A stretch of DNA of 64,000 nucleotides. Source: Thauera chlorobenzoica. GTDB lineage: Bacteria > Pseudomonadota > Gammaproteobacteria > Burkholderiales > Rhodocyclaceae. Under the pieces are notes generated by a model. It saw only the letters and a list, made by a program, of their open reading frames with translations, did not search any database and was not told the origin of the DNA. Shown one piece after another: positions 9,705 through 18,353 of the stretch. Within the stretch, counting starts at the first letter, position 1. Each line of letters opens with the position of its first letter. Location of the stretch: assembly GCF_001922305.1 (NCBI RefSeq), contig NZ_CP018839.1, forward strand, positions 2,914,001 through 2,978,000, in the 5' to 3' direction. A program made the translations under genes and the position numbers.

Positions 9705-10356
9705 GCGGCCCCCTGGCGTGCTCGAGCCGGTAACCGAAACCGCGCACGGTGCGAATCAGCACACCGGCCGCCTCCAGCCGCGGACGCAGACGCGAGACAT
9801 AGACTTCGAGCGCGTTGCCGCTGCCTTCGCCCTGCAGGCGTTCGCGGGCGACCGTGCGGCCGTCGGCACGCACCAGGGCTTCGAGCAGCTCCCATTCGCG
9901 CCCGGTCAGCATCAGCGGCGCGCCGGCGAGCGTTGCCAGCCGGCCTTCGCCATCGAGCGCCAGAGGGCCGAAGCTCAGCCCGGCCGTCGTGGTGCTGCCG
10001 CCGCGGCGCACAACGGCGCGCATCCGCGCGGTGAGCTCGGCCAGCTCGAAAGGCTTGAGCAGATAGTCGTCGGCACCGAGGTCGAGCCCGTAGATGCGGT
10101 CGTCGAGCGCATCGCGCGCGGTGATCAGGATCACCGGCAGCGCCTGGCCGCGATCGCGGATGCGGCGTACCACCTCGTAGCCTCCGAGGCCGGGGAGGCC
10201 GACATCGACCAGGGCGAAATCGAAGCTCCGCTGCTGCAGCAGCCGGTCGGCCTGCATGCCGTCGCTCTCCAGCGTCACGCTGTCGCCCTGGCCACGCAGG
10301 AATTCGGTAATTCCGGCAGCCAGCGCGGGGTCGTCCTCGACAAGCAGGATCTGCAT
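9688..10356 (-). CDS. OmpR/PhoB-family response regulator
   Basis: A 222-residue regulator with an N-terminal receiver domain (acidic pair EDD at 7-9, phospho-acceptor Asp51 in LVDVGLPG, Lys101 in LKPF) and a C-terminal winged helix ending in SRLRPRLEAAG and TVRGFGYRLE. The ATG at 10356 (MQILLVEDD) was chosen although the frame stays open 70 codons further upstream, because receiver domains begin here. It overlaps the partner kinase gene by 17 bp, forming one operon. The target is probably local, the actP operon being the best candidate, but no operator could be identified. Confidence 0.92.
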   Translation of the reverse strand: MQILLVEDDPALAAGITEFLRGQGDSVTLESDGMQADRLLQQRSFDFALVDVGLPGLGGYEVVRRIRDRGQALPVILITARDALDDRIYGLDLGADDYLLKPFELAELTARMRAVVRRGGSTTTAGLSFGPLALDGEGRLATLAGAPLMLTGREWELLEALVRADGRTVARERLQGEGSGNALEVYVSRLRPRLEAAGVLIRTVRGFGYRLEHARGPRDGTA

Positions 10357-10570
10357 GATGTCCTCATCGGTTCTCGGTCTCGCCGCCGGCAATTTGTCTC
10401 GCGTGCGGCAGCGCAGCCGCAATCGTAGCGCGCCCCGCGGCGGGCGAACACCGCCCGCGCTGCGCGCGCCGGGACCGGTGCGGTAGCGGCCCCGCATTCC
10501 GGAAGGCGGGAGGGAAGAGGTATGATCATCCGGTGTCCACCCCCGTCCGGGGGACGCCCCGGCCAAGCGT

Positions 10571-11857
10571 ATGCCGCACGACCTCCCACTCGATATCCCG
10601 CTCGATGCCGGTCAGATCGAGGCGTTCCTGATCGCGACCGGGATCGGCCTGCTGATCGGACTCGAACGCGAGCGCGTGCCATCGGCGCGCGCCGGCTTGC
10701 GCACTTTCGCCCTGGTGGGGATGTTCGGCGCATTGACCGCGATGCTCGGCCAGCAACTGAACAGTTTCGCCCCTTTCGTGGCCGGGTTGCTGATCGTCGC
10801 ACTGATGATCATCACCGCCTATCTGCGCCATCCCGACCCGTCCGATCCCGGCACCACTTCGGTCGCCGCCCTGGTGGTGTGTTACTGCTTCGGGGCCGCA
10901 ACCTGGTTCGGCCATGCCCAGCTGGCGGTGATGCTGGCAGTGGCGACGACCGTGCTGCTGTACTTCAAGGCCCAGTTGCGCGGGATCGCGAGCCGGCTCG
11001 ACGGCCGCGACTGGATCTCGATCCTGCAGTTCGGCGTGCTGTCGCTGGTCATCCTGCCGATCCTGCCGAACGAGGAGTTCGGCCCCTACGGCGCGCTCAA
11101 TCCGCACCAGATCTGGTGGATGGTGGTCCTGATCTCCGGCGTGGGCCTGGCCGGCTACGCGGCCTTGCAACTTGTCGGCGTCCGTTACGGCTCGGTCTTC
11201 GTCGGCATTTTCGGTGGCCTGGCTTCGAGCACCGCGACGACGATGGTGTATGCCCGCCAGGCCAATGAATCACCGGCGCTGACCGCGACTGCGGCACTGG
11301 TGATCGTGGTGGCAAACCTGGTGATGGTGCTGCGGGTCGGCGTGATCGCGGCCGTGGTCGCACCCGGAGTCGTGCGTTCGCTGCTGCCGGTGGTGCTCCC
11401 CGGCCTCGTCTTCGGGGTGCTGGGCGCGGTGTGGCACTGGCGGCGGCTGCTCGAACGCGGGGAAGCGGTGCTGCCGGCGACGAACAACCCCACCGAGCTC
11501 AGGACGGCGCTGGGCTTCGGCGCACTCTATGCGCTGGTCCTGCTGTGCGCGGCCTGGCTGTCGGACTTCGCCGGCAACCGCGGGCTGTACGTGCTCGCCC
11601 TGGTGTCGGGCCTGACCGATGTCGATGCAATCACCTTGTCGAGCCTGCGGCTGTTCTCGCTGGAACGCCTCGAGCTGGTGCCGACCGTGATCGCGATCGG
11701 GATCGCGATGATCGGCAACCTCGGCTTCAAGCTTGGCATGGCGGTCGCGATCGGGGGCCGGGCCCTGGGACAGAAGGCGGCCGCCGGGATGGGGGCCGTG
11801 GCCCTGGGGCTGGGCAGCGGAATGGTCTGGGTCGGGCTGCGGGGCGCCGCGCTTTGA
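10571..11857 (+). CDS. MgtC/SapB-like membrane protein with DUF4010
   Basis: A 428-residue polytopic protein. The N-terminal third matches the MgtC/SapB fold (GIGLLIGLERER, RTFALVGMFGAL) and the remainder matches DUF4010, including the FGGLASSTATTMVYAR signature and the SGLTDVDAITLS motif. Function is unknown; MgtC-type proteins relate to magnesium stress and membrane homeostasis in other bacteria. It stands alone, divergent from the two-component operon, separated by about 215 bp. Confidence 0.8.
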   Translation: MPHDLPLDIPLDAGQIEAFLIATGIGLLIGLERERVPSARAGLRTFALVGMFGALTAMLGQQLNSFAPFVAGLLIVALMIITAYLRHPDPSDPGTTSVAALVVCYCFGAATWFGHAQLAVMLAVATTVLLYFKAQLRGIASRLDGRDWISILQFGVLSLVILPILPNEEFGPYGALNPHQIWWMVVLISGVGLAGYAALQLVGVRYGSVFVGIFGGLASSTATTMVYARQANESPALTATAALVIVVANLVMVLRVGVIAAVVAPGVVRSLLPVVLPGLVFGVLGAVWHWRRLLERGEAVLPATNNPTELRTALGFGALYALVLLCAAWLSDFAGNRGLYVLALVSGLTDVDAITLSSLRLFSLERLELVPTVIAIGIAMIGNLGFKLGMAVAIGGRALGQKAAAGMGAVALGLGSGMVWVGLRGAAL

Positions 11858-11890
11858 ATCCGCAAGCCCTGCGCCGGGGACGTGCGCGGG

Positions 11891-12160
11891 TCAGCTGCAC
11901 TCGATCAGCGCGATGACATCGCCTTCGTTGACGGGCTGGTACTCGCCGACCCGCACTTCGGTGATCACGCCCTCGTAAGGGCAGGGGATGTCGAGTGCCA
12001 CTTTGCCGGTTTCGAGCACGATCAGGGTATCGTCGCGCGCGACCCGGTCGCCCACCGCGATCAGCACGCTCTGGACGATGATGTCGCCGTTGGCGCAATT
12101 GCCGCAGCTGCTCCAGCATTCGGGATACTTCGGAACCCTGATTCCCACGGCTGAAAGCAT
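11891..12160 (-). CDS. Stand-alone lipoyl-domain protein with N-terminal CX3CX2C motif
   Basis: An 89-residue protein forming one biotinyl/lipoyl fold. The attachment loop reads ETGKVALDIP with Lys53, closer to the lipoyl ETDKA signature than to the biotin MKM signature, so lipoylation is the better guess. The N-terminus is odd: Cys15, Cys19 and Cys22 form CX3CX2C in YPECWSSCGNC, not a normal part of such domains. No dehydrogenase or carboxylase partner is adjacent. It is on the same strand 156 bp behind the aromatic-acid symporter gene and could be co-transcribed with it. Role unknown. Confidence 0.7.
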   Translation of the reverse strand: MLSAVGIRVPKYPECWSSCGNCANGDIIVQSVLIAVGDRVARDDTLIVLETGKVALDIPCPYEGVITEVRVGEYQPVNEGDVIALIECS

Positions 12161-12316
12161 CGAACGCTCCGCGGTCGTGTAAAGCGTGGACTATACGTCC
12201 GCCCACCCCGCCCGAGGAGCGTTCCCGGTTTCCGTTCGATGCTTTCCGGCCTTGCCCGGCCCGCCGTGCCGCTGCCCGAAACCCGCCTCGCAACCTGGAA
12301 AGGCGGGCAGGGGGCG

Positions 12317-13678
12317 TCAGTCCACTTCCATCTTGCCGCTTTCGGCAGCAAACGCCAGGTTCTTCTTCTCGATCGGGGCATGCCGCGCGCTGCGCCCGAC
12401 CAGCGAGATCGCCAGGCCGGCAACCACCCCGGGAACGGCGAAGGCGAGGAAGTTCATCTGCAGCGGCAGTTCCGCCGCCATCAGCATGCCGCCCAGGATC
12501 GGGCCGAGGATCGCGCCCATGCGCCCGACGCCCGAGGCCCAGCCCAGGCCGGTGGAGCGGATGTGCATGGGATAGTACTGGGCGACGTAGGCGTACAGCA
12601 GGATCTGCGTGCCGATCGTGGTCGCACCGGCGATGGCGACCACGCCATACAGCACCACGGTCGGGTTCTTGAAGCCGAGCAGGCTGATCGAGACCGCGGC
12701 GATGGCGAAGAACACCGTCAGCACGCGGCGCAGGTGCAGGCGGTCGGCGATCCAGCCGCCGCCGATGGCGCCGAAGATCGCGCCGAAGTTGAGCACCAGC
12801 AGGAAGCCCAGGCTCGAGCCCAGCGCGTAGCCGGCCGAGTTCATCAGCTTCGGCAGCCAGGAGCCGAGCGCGTACACCATCAGCAGGCAGCAGAAGAAGG
12901 CCACCCAGAAGCTCACCGTGCTCAACAGCCGGCCCTCGGTGAACAACTGCCCGAGCGAGCCTTTCTGTCCCTTCGCGGCCTCGATCACGAAGCGGTCGCC
13001 CGGCTGCGCGCGGAACGACGGCTCGACCCGGGCCAGCATCCGGCCGGCTTCATCCTCGCGTTGGTCACGGACCAGGAAGCCGACCGACTCGGGCAGGAAG
13101 CGCAGGATCACCGGCAGCAGCAAGAGCGGGATGATGGCGACGAAGAACAGCGACTGCCAGCCGAAATTCGGCAGCATGTAGATGCCAAGCCCGGCCGACA
13201 GCATGCCGCCGACCGCATAGCCGCTGAACATGATCGCCACCAGCGTGCTGCGCATCTTGCGCGGTGCGTATTCGCTCATCAGCGCGACCACGTTGGGCAT
13301 CACCCCGCCGATGCCGAGCCCGGCAAGGAAGCGGCACACGCCGAATTCGAACGGATTGCGCGCGAAGCCGTTGATGAAGGTGAAGCCGCTGAACAGGACC
13401 ACGCAGATCGCGATCGCCCTCTTGCGCCCGATGCGGTCGGACAGCGGGCCGAAGATCAGCGCTCCGAACATCATGCCGAACAGCGCGTAGCTGCCGAGGG
13501 CCCCGGCCTGCAGCGGCGGCAGCTGCCATTCCTGCATCAGCCTGGGCAGGACGACGCCATAGATCACGAGATCGTAGCCGTCGAAGATGATGATCAGTGC
13601 ACACCAGAACAGTACGGTCCAGTGGAATCGGTTGAACTTCGCTTCATCGATGATCTTGTTGACGTCTACGGCTCTCAT
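12317..13678 (-). CDS. Aromatic acid:H+ symporter (AAHS family MFS, BenK/PcaK-like)
   Basis: A 453-residue MFS protein with twelve predicted helices. The N-terminal DGYDLVIYGVVLP matches the aromatic acid/H+ symporter signature (the Asp pair in TM1), and the TM2-3 loop GPLSDRIGRKRAI is the MFS A-motif. Close relatives take up benzoate, 4-hydroxybenzoate, vanillate and similar acids. It is divergent from the corrinoid methyltransfer operon across a 529-bp gap, which makes a methoxylated aromatic acid an attractive substrate (inference). The alternative is a benzoate-type acid with no relation to the operon. Confidence 0.85.
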   Translation of the reverse strand: MRAVDVNKIIDEAKFNRFHWTVLFWCALIIIFDGYDLVIYGVVLPRLMQEWQLPPLQAGALGSYALFGMMFGALIFGPLSDRIGRKRAIAICVVLFSGFTFINGFARNPFEFGVCRFLAGLGIGGVMPNVVALMSEYAPRKMRSTLVAIMFSGYAVGGMLSAGLGIYMLPNFGWQSLFFVAIIPLLLLPVILRFLPESVGFLVRDQREDEAGRMLARVEPSFRAQPGDRFVIEAAKGQKGSLGQLFTEGRLLSTVSFWVAFFCCLLMVYALGSWLPKLMNSAGYALGSSLGFLLVLNFGAIFGAIGGGWIADRLHLRRVLTVFFAIAAVSISLLGFKNPTVVLYGVVAIAGATTIGTQILLYAYVAQYYPMHIRSTGLGWASGVGRMGAILGPILGGMLMAAELPLQMNFLAFAVPGVVAGLAISLVGRSARHAPIEKKNLAFAAESGKMEVD

Positions 13679-13958
13679 GCGAACTCCGGGTTCTGTTTTC
13701 GAGATGTGGCCGAGGCGGGGGTATCACGGAAACAAATACCGCCTCATTCGGAAGTTGAATGCTCGTTCATTAGATATGGGGTGTCAATGAAGGTATCAGT
13801 AATTTTTTTATATAACGATCAACAAATAAATAAATAACAAGCCCTGAAAAGCCTCTCTGCATCGACTTCTCTTTCTGTCCGGACTGAATTCGGTCGACAA
13901 CACCCGTTTTTTCGAGGCACCTTGAAAATATAGTTGGAAATCAATCAATCCTGTTTAT

Positions 13959-13967
13959 TTGTATACA
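13959..13967. promoter_or_regulatory. TGTATACA operator-like palindrome, site 1
   Basis: TTGTATACA with a perfect TGTATACA core, followed closely by a second partial half-site ATAC at 13971. It recurs twice downstream in the same intergenic region. Candidate binding site for a GntR-type regulator; no regulator gene lies in this stretch. Confidence 0.4.
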
Positions 13968-14106
13968 TGAATACAGATAAATTTTGCGAATTGTTTGGTG
14001 TCGAACGATTTTTCGGCTTTTTTATGGCGTTCTTTTGATAAATATCAACCTGTTGTGAAGATTGGCAAAACTTCCGGTAGCGGTGATTGACCGCCATTCT
14101 GTCGAG

Positions 14107-14116
14107 TTGTATACAT
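14107..14116. promoter_or_regulatory. TGTATACA operator-like palindrome, site 2
   Basis: TTGTATACAT, 148 bp from site 1 and about 93 bp upstream of the related TGTATAC that abuts the metVF start codon. Its position suits repression of the methyltransfer operon. Confidence 0.4.
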
Positions 14117-14207
14117 CTACCTGTCGGAGCCGGTCGGCGCCTGGCGCTTCAAAAGCCGTATCGACGGCTTTCCGGTCGCAATCACTCTCAGCGGGAGTCT
14201 GTATACG

Positions 14208-15668
14208 ATGTACTCGGTGCGTCTCTGGTCGGTTCGCAATGCTCGCGCGCTGCATCGGCTGTATGCCTTCTTCTCGCGCCTGGCACCCCGGCTCGCGCCG
14301 CTGGTGCGACGCATCGGCGTGCAGCATGTCGAAACCGTGCTGCGCCCCCTCGAACAGGGGGCGAAAAACGTCTTTTTCGACTGCCGGATGTGCGGCCAGT
14401 GCGTGCTGTCCTCGACCGGCATGGCCTGTCCGATGAACTGCGCCAAGCAGATGCGCAACGGCCCGTGCGGCGGGGTGCGCGCCGACGGCCACTGTGAAGT
14501 CGAGCCCGGGATGCGCTGCGTCTGGGTGGAGGCGACCGAAGGCACGAAGCGCATCGCCGCGGACCACCTCGCCCATCCGACGCCGCTGCTGCCGGCAATC
14601 GACCAGCGCCGCCGGGGACGTTCGACCTGGCTCGAAGTCGTCCATGGGCGCCCGGCGCCGGTGTTCCAGCCCCCGGTGGGCGAGCGCATCACCCCCGAGG
14701 GCGAGCAGAGCCAGTTCGAGCGCAGCTGCGCTTCGGGACGCCCCGTGGTGACGGTCGAGATCGCCCCGCCGGATTCGGCCGATCCGGCCGCGCTGCTGGC
14801 GCGCGCCGAACTGTTCCGCGGCCTCGTCGATGCGATGAACATCACCGACGGTGCCGGCGGCAACTGCCACATGTCGAGCGTGGCGGCCTCGGCGATCCTT
14901 GCCACCCACGGCTTCGAGCCGGTCTATCAGATCGCCTGCCGCGACCGCAACCGGATCGCGATCCAGGGCGACCTGCTCGGCGCCGCCGCGCTCGGCGTGA
15001 AGAACATCCTGTGCCTGACCGGCGACGACGTCAGCCGCGGCGACCATCCGCAGGCCAAGCCGGTGTTCGACCTCGACGCTGTGTCGCTGCTGCATGTGGC
15101 GCGCGGCATGTGCGACCGCGGCGAATTTGCTTCCGGACGCAAGCTCGAACAGGCGCCCGACCTTTTCATCGGCGCCACCGTCAATCCCTTCGTGCCCCCT
15201 TATGTGGACCGGGTCGCCAATCTCGAAAAGAAGATCCGCGCCGGGGCACGCTTCATCCAGACCCAGTTCTGCTTCGACGTCGAGCGTTTTGCCGACTTCA
15301 TGACCGAGGTACGCCGCCGCGGCCTGCACCGCCAGGCGCACATCCTCGTCGGCGTGGGCACGCTCGGTTCGGCGAAGGCCTTGCGCTGGATGGCGAACAA
15401 CGTCCCCGGGGTGTGCATCCCGGAAGCCTTGCTCGCCCGCATCGAGGCCGCGCCCGACCAGAAGGCCGAAGCGAAACAGGTGTGCATCGAGATCATCCGC
15501 GCGGTGACCGCGATCGAAGGCGTGGCCGGGGTCCATCTGATGGGCCACCGCAACGAAGCGGTGCTCGCCCGCATCATCGTCGATGCCGGCCTGCGCGCGC
15601 CGCCGCCCACCATGGATGAGGCCGATCCTGCCGCCGCCCCGGCGACGTCGCGGCGGGCTGCAGCGTGA
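14208..15668 (+). CDS. MetV-MetF fusion: methylenetetrahydrofolate reductase with N-terminal iron-sulfur/MetV domain
   Basis: A 486-residue protein with two parts. Residues about 40-110 match the MetV (MTHFR C-terminal-type) domain, with eight cysteines at 59, 62, 65, 74, 78, 87, 96 and 104 in the pattern CRMCGQC, CPMNC, NGPCGG, GHCEVEP, likely holding iron-sulfur clusters. Residues about 175-470 are a MetF TIM barrel with TVEIAPPDSADP, NITDGAGGN, IACRDRNR and the GATVNPF and FIQTQFCFD segments. In acetogens MetF and MetV are usually separate subunits. In this operon the enzyme would interconvert methyl- and methylene-THF, probably oxidising methyl-THF made by the methyltransferases. The ATG at 14208 has GGGAG about 10 bases upstream. 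Confidence 0.85.
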   Translation: MYSVRLWSVRNARALHRLYAFFSRLAPRLAPLVRRIGVQHVETVLRPLEQGAKNVFFDCRMCGQCVLSSTGMACPMNCAKQMRNGPCGGVRADGHCEVEPGMRCVWVEATEGTKRIAADHLAHPTPLLPAIDQRRRGRSTWLEVVHGRPAPVFQPPVGERITPEGEQSQFERSCASGRPVVTVEIAPPDSADPAALLARAELFRGLVDAMNITDGAGGNCHMSSVAASAILATHGFEPVYQIACRDRNRIAIQGDLLGAAALGVKNILCLTGDDVSRGDHPQAKPVFDLDAVSLLHVARGMCDRGEFASGRKLEQAPDLFIGATVNPFVPPYVDRVANLEKKIRAGARFIQTQFCFDVERFADFMTEVRRRGLHRQAHILVGVGTLGSAKALRWMANNVPGVCIPEALLARIEAAPDQKAEAKQVCIEIIRAVTAIEGVAGVHLMGHRNEAVLARIIVDAGLRAPPPTMDEADPAAAPATSRRAAA

Positions 15669-15704
15669 CACTTGAATGACCGACAAACCGAAGGAGGAGA
15701 CACC

Positions 15705-16385
15705 ATGAGTGAACAGGACATTTTGAACGCCCTGGAAGGCGAAGAGCGCGAGCTGGTCGAGTGGCTGGCCGACATGAACGAGGACGACGCCCTGGCGCTG
15801 GCCAGGCGCATGCTGCTCGAAGACAGGAAGAGTCCGCTGCGCGTGCTCGAACTGTGCCGGATGGCGATGGATATCGTCGGCAAGCGCTTCGAGGAAGGTG
15901 AATACTTCCTCCCCGAGCTGGTGCTCGCCGGCGAGATGCTCGAACTGGTGGGGGGCATCGCCAAGCCGCTGCTGGTCGACGGCGAGGGCGAAGGCACGAA
16001 GAAGCTCGGCCGCGTGCTGGTGGGCACCGTGCAGGGCGATCTCCACGACATCGGCAAGAACATCGTCAGCTTCATGCTCGACATCAACGGCTACGAGGTC
16101 AAGGACATCGGCATCGACGTGCCGGTCGCTACCTTCGTCGACGAGGTGCGCAGCTTCAAGCCCGACGTGGTGGCGCTGTCCGGCTTCCTGACCCTGGCGT
16201 TCGATTCGATGAAGGAGACGGTCGAAGCGTTCGAGAAGGAAGGGCTGCGCGACCAGTTCAAGATCATGGTCGGCGGCGGCCAGATCGACGAGACCGTGCG
16301 CGCCTACACCGGCGCCGACGGCTTCGGCGTCAATGCGGTGGAGGCGGTCAACCTGTGCAACCGCTGGCTGGGGGTGGCGGCATGA
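15705..16385 (+). CDS. Corrinoid (cobalamin-binding) protein of a methyltransferase system
   Basis: A 226-residue two-domain corrinoid protein of the MtaC/MtvC/MtbC type. An N-terminal four-helix cap (about residues 1-95) precedes a Rossmann B12-binding domain with the DXHXXG signature GDLHDIGKN (Asp112, His114 as lower axial ligand, Gly117) and the later VALSGFLTLAF and VGGGQID segments. It shuttles the methyl group between the substrate methyltransferase and the pterin methyltransferase. A strong AAGGAGGAGA ribosome-binding site precedes the ATG, in keeping with a protein needed in quantity. Its stop overlaps the next gene (ATGA). Confidence 0.92.
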   Translation: MSEQDILNALEGEERELVEWLADMNEDDALALARRMLLEDRKSPLRVLELCRMAMDIVGKRFEEGEYFLPELVLAGEMLELVGGIAKPLLVDGEGEGTKKLGRVLVGTVQGDLHDIGKNIVSFMLDINGYEVKDIGIDVPVATFVDEVRSFKPDVVALSGFLTLAFDSMKETVEAFEKEGLRDQFKIMVGGGQIDETVRAYTGADGFGVNAVEAVNLCNRWLGVAA

Positions 16386-17650
16386 ACGCGCCGATCGAAC
16401 CGAGCGCCGCCGCCCAGGTGGCCTACGACGAACGCTGGCAGCGCATCCTCGACTGCGTCGCGCTGAAGCAGCCCGACCGCATGCCGACCGCGTTCTACGC
16501 CACCTTCTGGCTCGCCAAGAAATACGGCGGCATCAGCTGCAAGGAGCTGATGTACGACTACGAACAGACCAAGGAACTGGCCGAGCGCGCGGTGCTCGAA
16601 TTCGAGCCCGACGCCTGCGCGCCGATCGTCGCCGCAGTGGCCTCGGGACGCTCGCTCGAGGCGATCGGCTTCAAGCAGCTGCAGTGGCCCGGCCACGGCG
16701 TCGACGAGAACCAGCCGTTCCAGTACCTCGACCGCGAGTACATGCTGGCCGACGAGTACGACGAGTTCCTGTTCGATCCCACCGGCTTCTACCTGCACAA
16801 ATACCTGCCGCGGGTGGCGAGCGCCTTCGAAGGCATCGACCAGCTGCCGATCTTCCCCGGACTGCATTACTTCCGTCTCATCAACGGCATCCGCCCGTTC
16901 GCCAAGCCCGAGCTGCGCGCCAGCCTGGAGCGCATCATCCGTGCCGCCGAGGAGGTGGAGACCTTCGCCGCCCACGGCGCCGACTTCAACGCCCGCATCA
17001 AGGCCCACGGCTTCCCGCTGATCAACGGCGTCAATGCGGTGTCGCCCTACGACTTCATTGCCGACTACTTCCGCGGTGCCACCGGCATGATGAAGGACCT
17101 CTACCGCAACAAGGACAAGCTGCTCGCGCTCCTCGACAAGGCCTCGATCTTCCTCACCCGGCAGACCATCACCACCGCCCAGGCCTCCGGCCACCCGATC
17201 GTGATGATCCCGATCCACTGGGCACCGGACGCCTTCATGTCGGACAAGCAGTTCCAGACCTTCTGGTGGCCGCCGTTCCGCAAGATGCTGATCGGCCTGA
17301 TCGACGCCGGCCTGATCCCGATGCCGCTGTGGGAAGCCGACTGCACCAAGCGCCTGGAGACGATCCGCGACGTGCCCGCGGGCAAGTGCATCTACTGGTT
17401 CGAGCGCACCGACATGGTCAAGGCCTTCGAGGTGCTCGGCGACGTGGTCGCGCTGCGCGGCAACCTGTCGCCGTCGCTGCTGACCACCGGGCGGCCGGAA
17501 GAAGTCGATGCCGCGGTCAAGCATCTGGTGGACAACGTCTGGAACAAGGGCGGCAAGCTGATCCTCGACGCCGCCTTCGGCATTCCCGACGAGACCCCGG
17601 TCGACAACGTGCGCGCGATGTACGCCGCCGCGCGCAAGTACGCCGGCTGA
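16382..17650 (+). CDS. Uroporphyrinogen-decarboxylase-family methyltransferase (substrate:corrinoid, MtI-like)
   Basis: A 422-residue protein of the UroD/MtaA/CmuA methyltransferase superfamily (ILDCVALKQPDRMP start, typical TIM-barrel segments, and IDAGLIPMPLWEADC in the zinc/active-site area). It lies directly after the corrinoid protein with overlapping start and stop, the normal place for the substrate-specific methyltransferase that moves a methyl group from a methyl donor to cob(I)alamin. The true substrate cannot be read from sequence. Methoxylated aromatics fit the aromatic-acid symporter next door; methylated amines, sulfides or halides remain possible. A genuine haem-pathway HemE is unlikely given length, divergence and context. 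Confidence 0.85.
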   Translation: MNAPIEPSAAAQVAYDERWQRILDCVALKQPDRMPTAFYATFWLAKKYGGISCKELMYDYEQTKELAERAVLEFEPDACAPIVAAVASGRSLEAIGFKQLQWPGHGVDENQPFQYLDREYMLADEYDEFLFDPTGFYLHKYLPRVASAFEGIDQLPIFPGLHYFRLINGIRPFAKPELRASLERIIRAAEEVETFAAHGADFNARIKAHGFPLINGVNAVSPYDFIADYFRGATGMMKDLYRNKDKLLALLDKASIFLTRQTITTAQASGHPIVMIPIHWAPDAFMSDKQFQTFWWPPFRKMLIGLIDAGLIPMPLWEADCTKRLETIRDVPAGKCIYWFERTDMVKAFEVLGDVVALRGNLSPSLLTTGRPEEVDAAVKHLVDNVWNKGGKLILDAAFGIPDETPVDNVRAMYAAARKYAG

Positions 17651-17678
17651 AGCACGCGCGCGCCTGGAGTCCGCCACC

Positions 17679-18353
17679 ATGTCCGCCCCGAGCTGCGCGA
17701 GCCTGCTGCGCCAGCTGCCCCCGCCGGCGCCCGACGAGCGCCCCGGAGCGCAGCGCCGGCGCGCGGCGGCGCTCGACGAAGTGTGCGCCGAGGCGCTCGT
17801 CGAGCCCGCCTGGCGCGCCCGCATCGTCGCCCTCGACGCTCCGCCGGGGGCGACCCTGCGCGCCGGCGGCCAGTGCCTGCATGCCCCGCGCCTGGTGCCG
17901 GCCGCGGGCCGGCTCACCGCCCTCGGGGCGGTCGCATGCACGCTCGGGCCGCGCCTGGAAGCGCGCGTGCGGGCCCATTTCGCCGCCCGCCGCCCGGCCG
18001 CCGCGCTCGCCCTCGACGAGCTGGGCACCGCGCTGCTGTTCGCGCTCATGCGCCACGCCCAGGACCGCCTGGTGGCGCAGGCCGCCCGTCGCGGCCTGAG
18101 CGTGGCCGGCGAGCTCGCCGCGGGCGACCCCGGCCTCGCGCTCGATGCCCAGGCCACCGTGCTGCAGCTTGCCGACGGCGCCGCGATCGGGATGCACGCC
18201 AGTGCCGCGGGCGCGCTGCATCCGCTCAAGTCGTGCACCAGCGTGCACGGGGTCGGCATCGCGCTCCCCGCCAGCGCCTGGTCGCGCTGCGACGACTGCC
18301 CCTCGGCGCCGCGGTGCACGATCGCGCGCCGGCGCAAGGAGATCCCCGCATGA
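17679..18353 (+). CDS. MetH-reactivation-domain-like protein of the corrinoid operon
   Basis: A 224-residue alanine-rich soluble protein without membrane segments. The middle (ALGAVACTLGPRLEARV, ALDELGTALLFALM) and the HPLKSCTSVHGVG segment resemble the vitamin-B12-dependent methionine synthase activation domain found as a stand-alone protein beside corrinoid systems of acetogens. The C-terminus is cysteine-rich (CDDCPSAPRC), which might bind a metal. It probably helps reactivate or hold the corrinoid protein, between the methyltransferase and the activator gene. The identification is moderate; it could be a chaperone of different fold. Its stop overlaps the next start. Confidence 0.6.
   Translation: MSAPSCASLLRQLPPPAPDERPGAQRRRAAALDEVCAEALVEPAWRARIVALDAPPGATLRAGGQCLHAPRLVPAAGRLTALGAVACTLGPRLEARVRAHFAARRPAAALALDELGTALLFALMRHAQDRLVAQAARRGLSVAGELAAGDPGLALDAQATVLQLADGAAIGMHASAAGALHPLKSCTSVHGVGIALPASAWSRCDDCPSAPRCTIARRRKEIPA

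Larger units (their letters stand above)
13679..14207. promoter_or_regulatory. Divergent AT-rich control region between symporter and methyltransfer operon
   Basis: A 529-bp stretch with no convincing gene. It is much richer in A+T than its surroundings, especially 13740-14060. It contains three copies of a TGTATAC core: TTGTATACA at 13959, TTGTATACAT at 14107 and CTGTATACG at 14199, the last directly before the metVF start codon. Palindromic TTGTATACAA-like sites are common operators of GntR-family regulators. Promoters for both divergent units must lie here, but I do not assign exact boxes. Confidence 0.6.

Noticed and set aside
16382..17650. Housekeeping uroporphyrinogen decarboxylase (HemE)
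   Set aside because: It lies between corrinoid and activator genes with ATGA coupling and matches the methyltransferase branch of the superfamily better.
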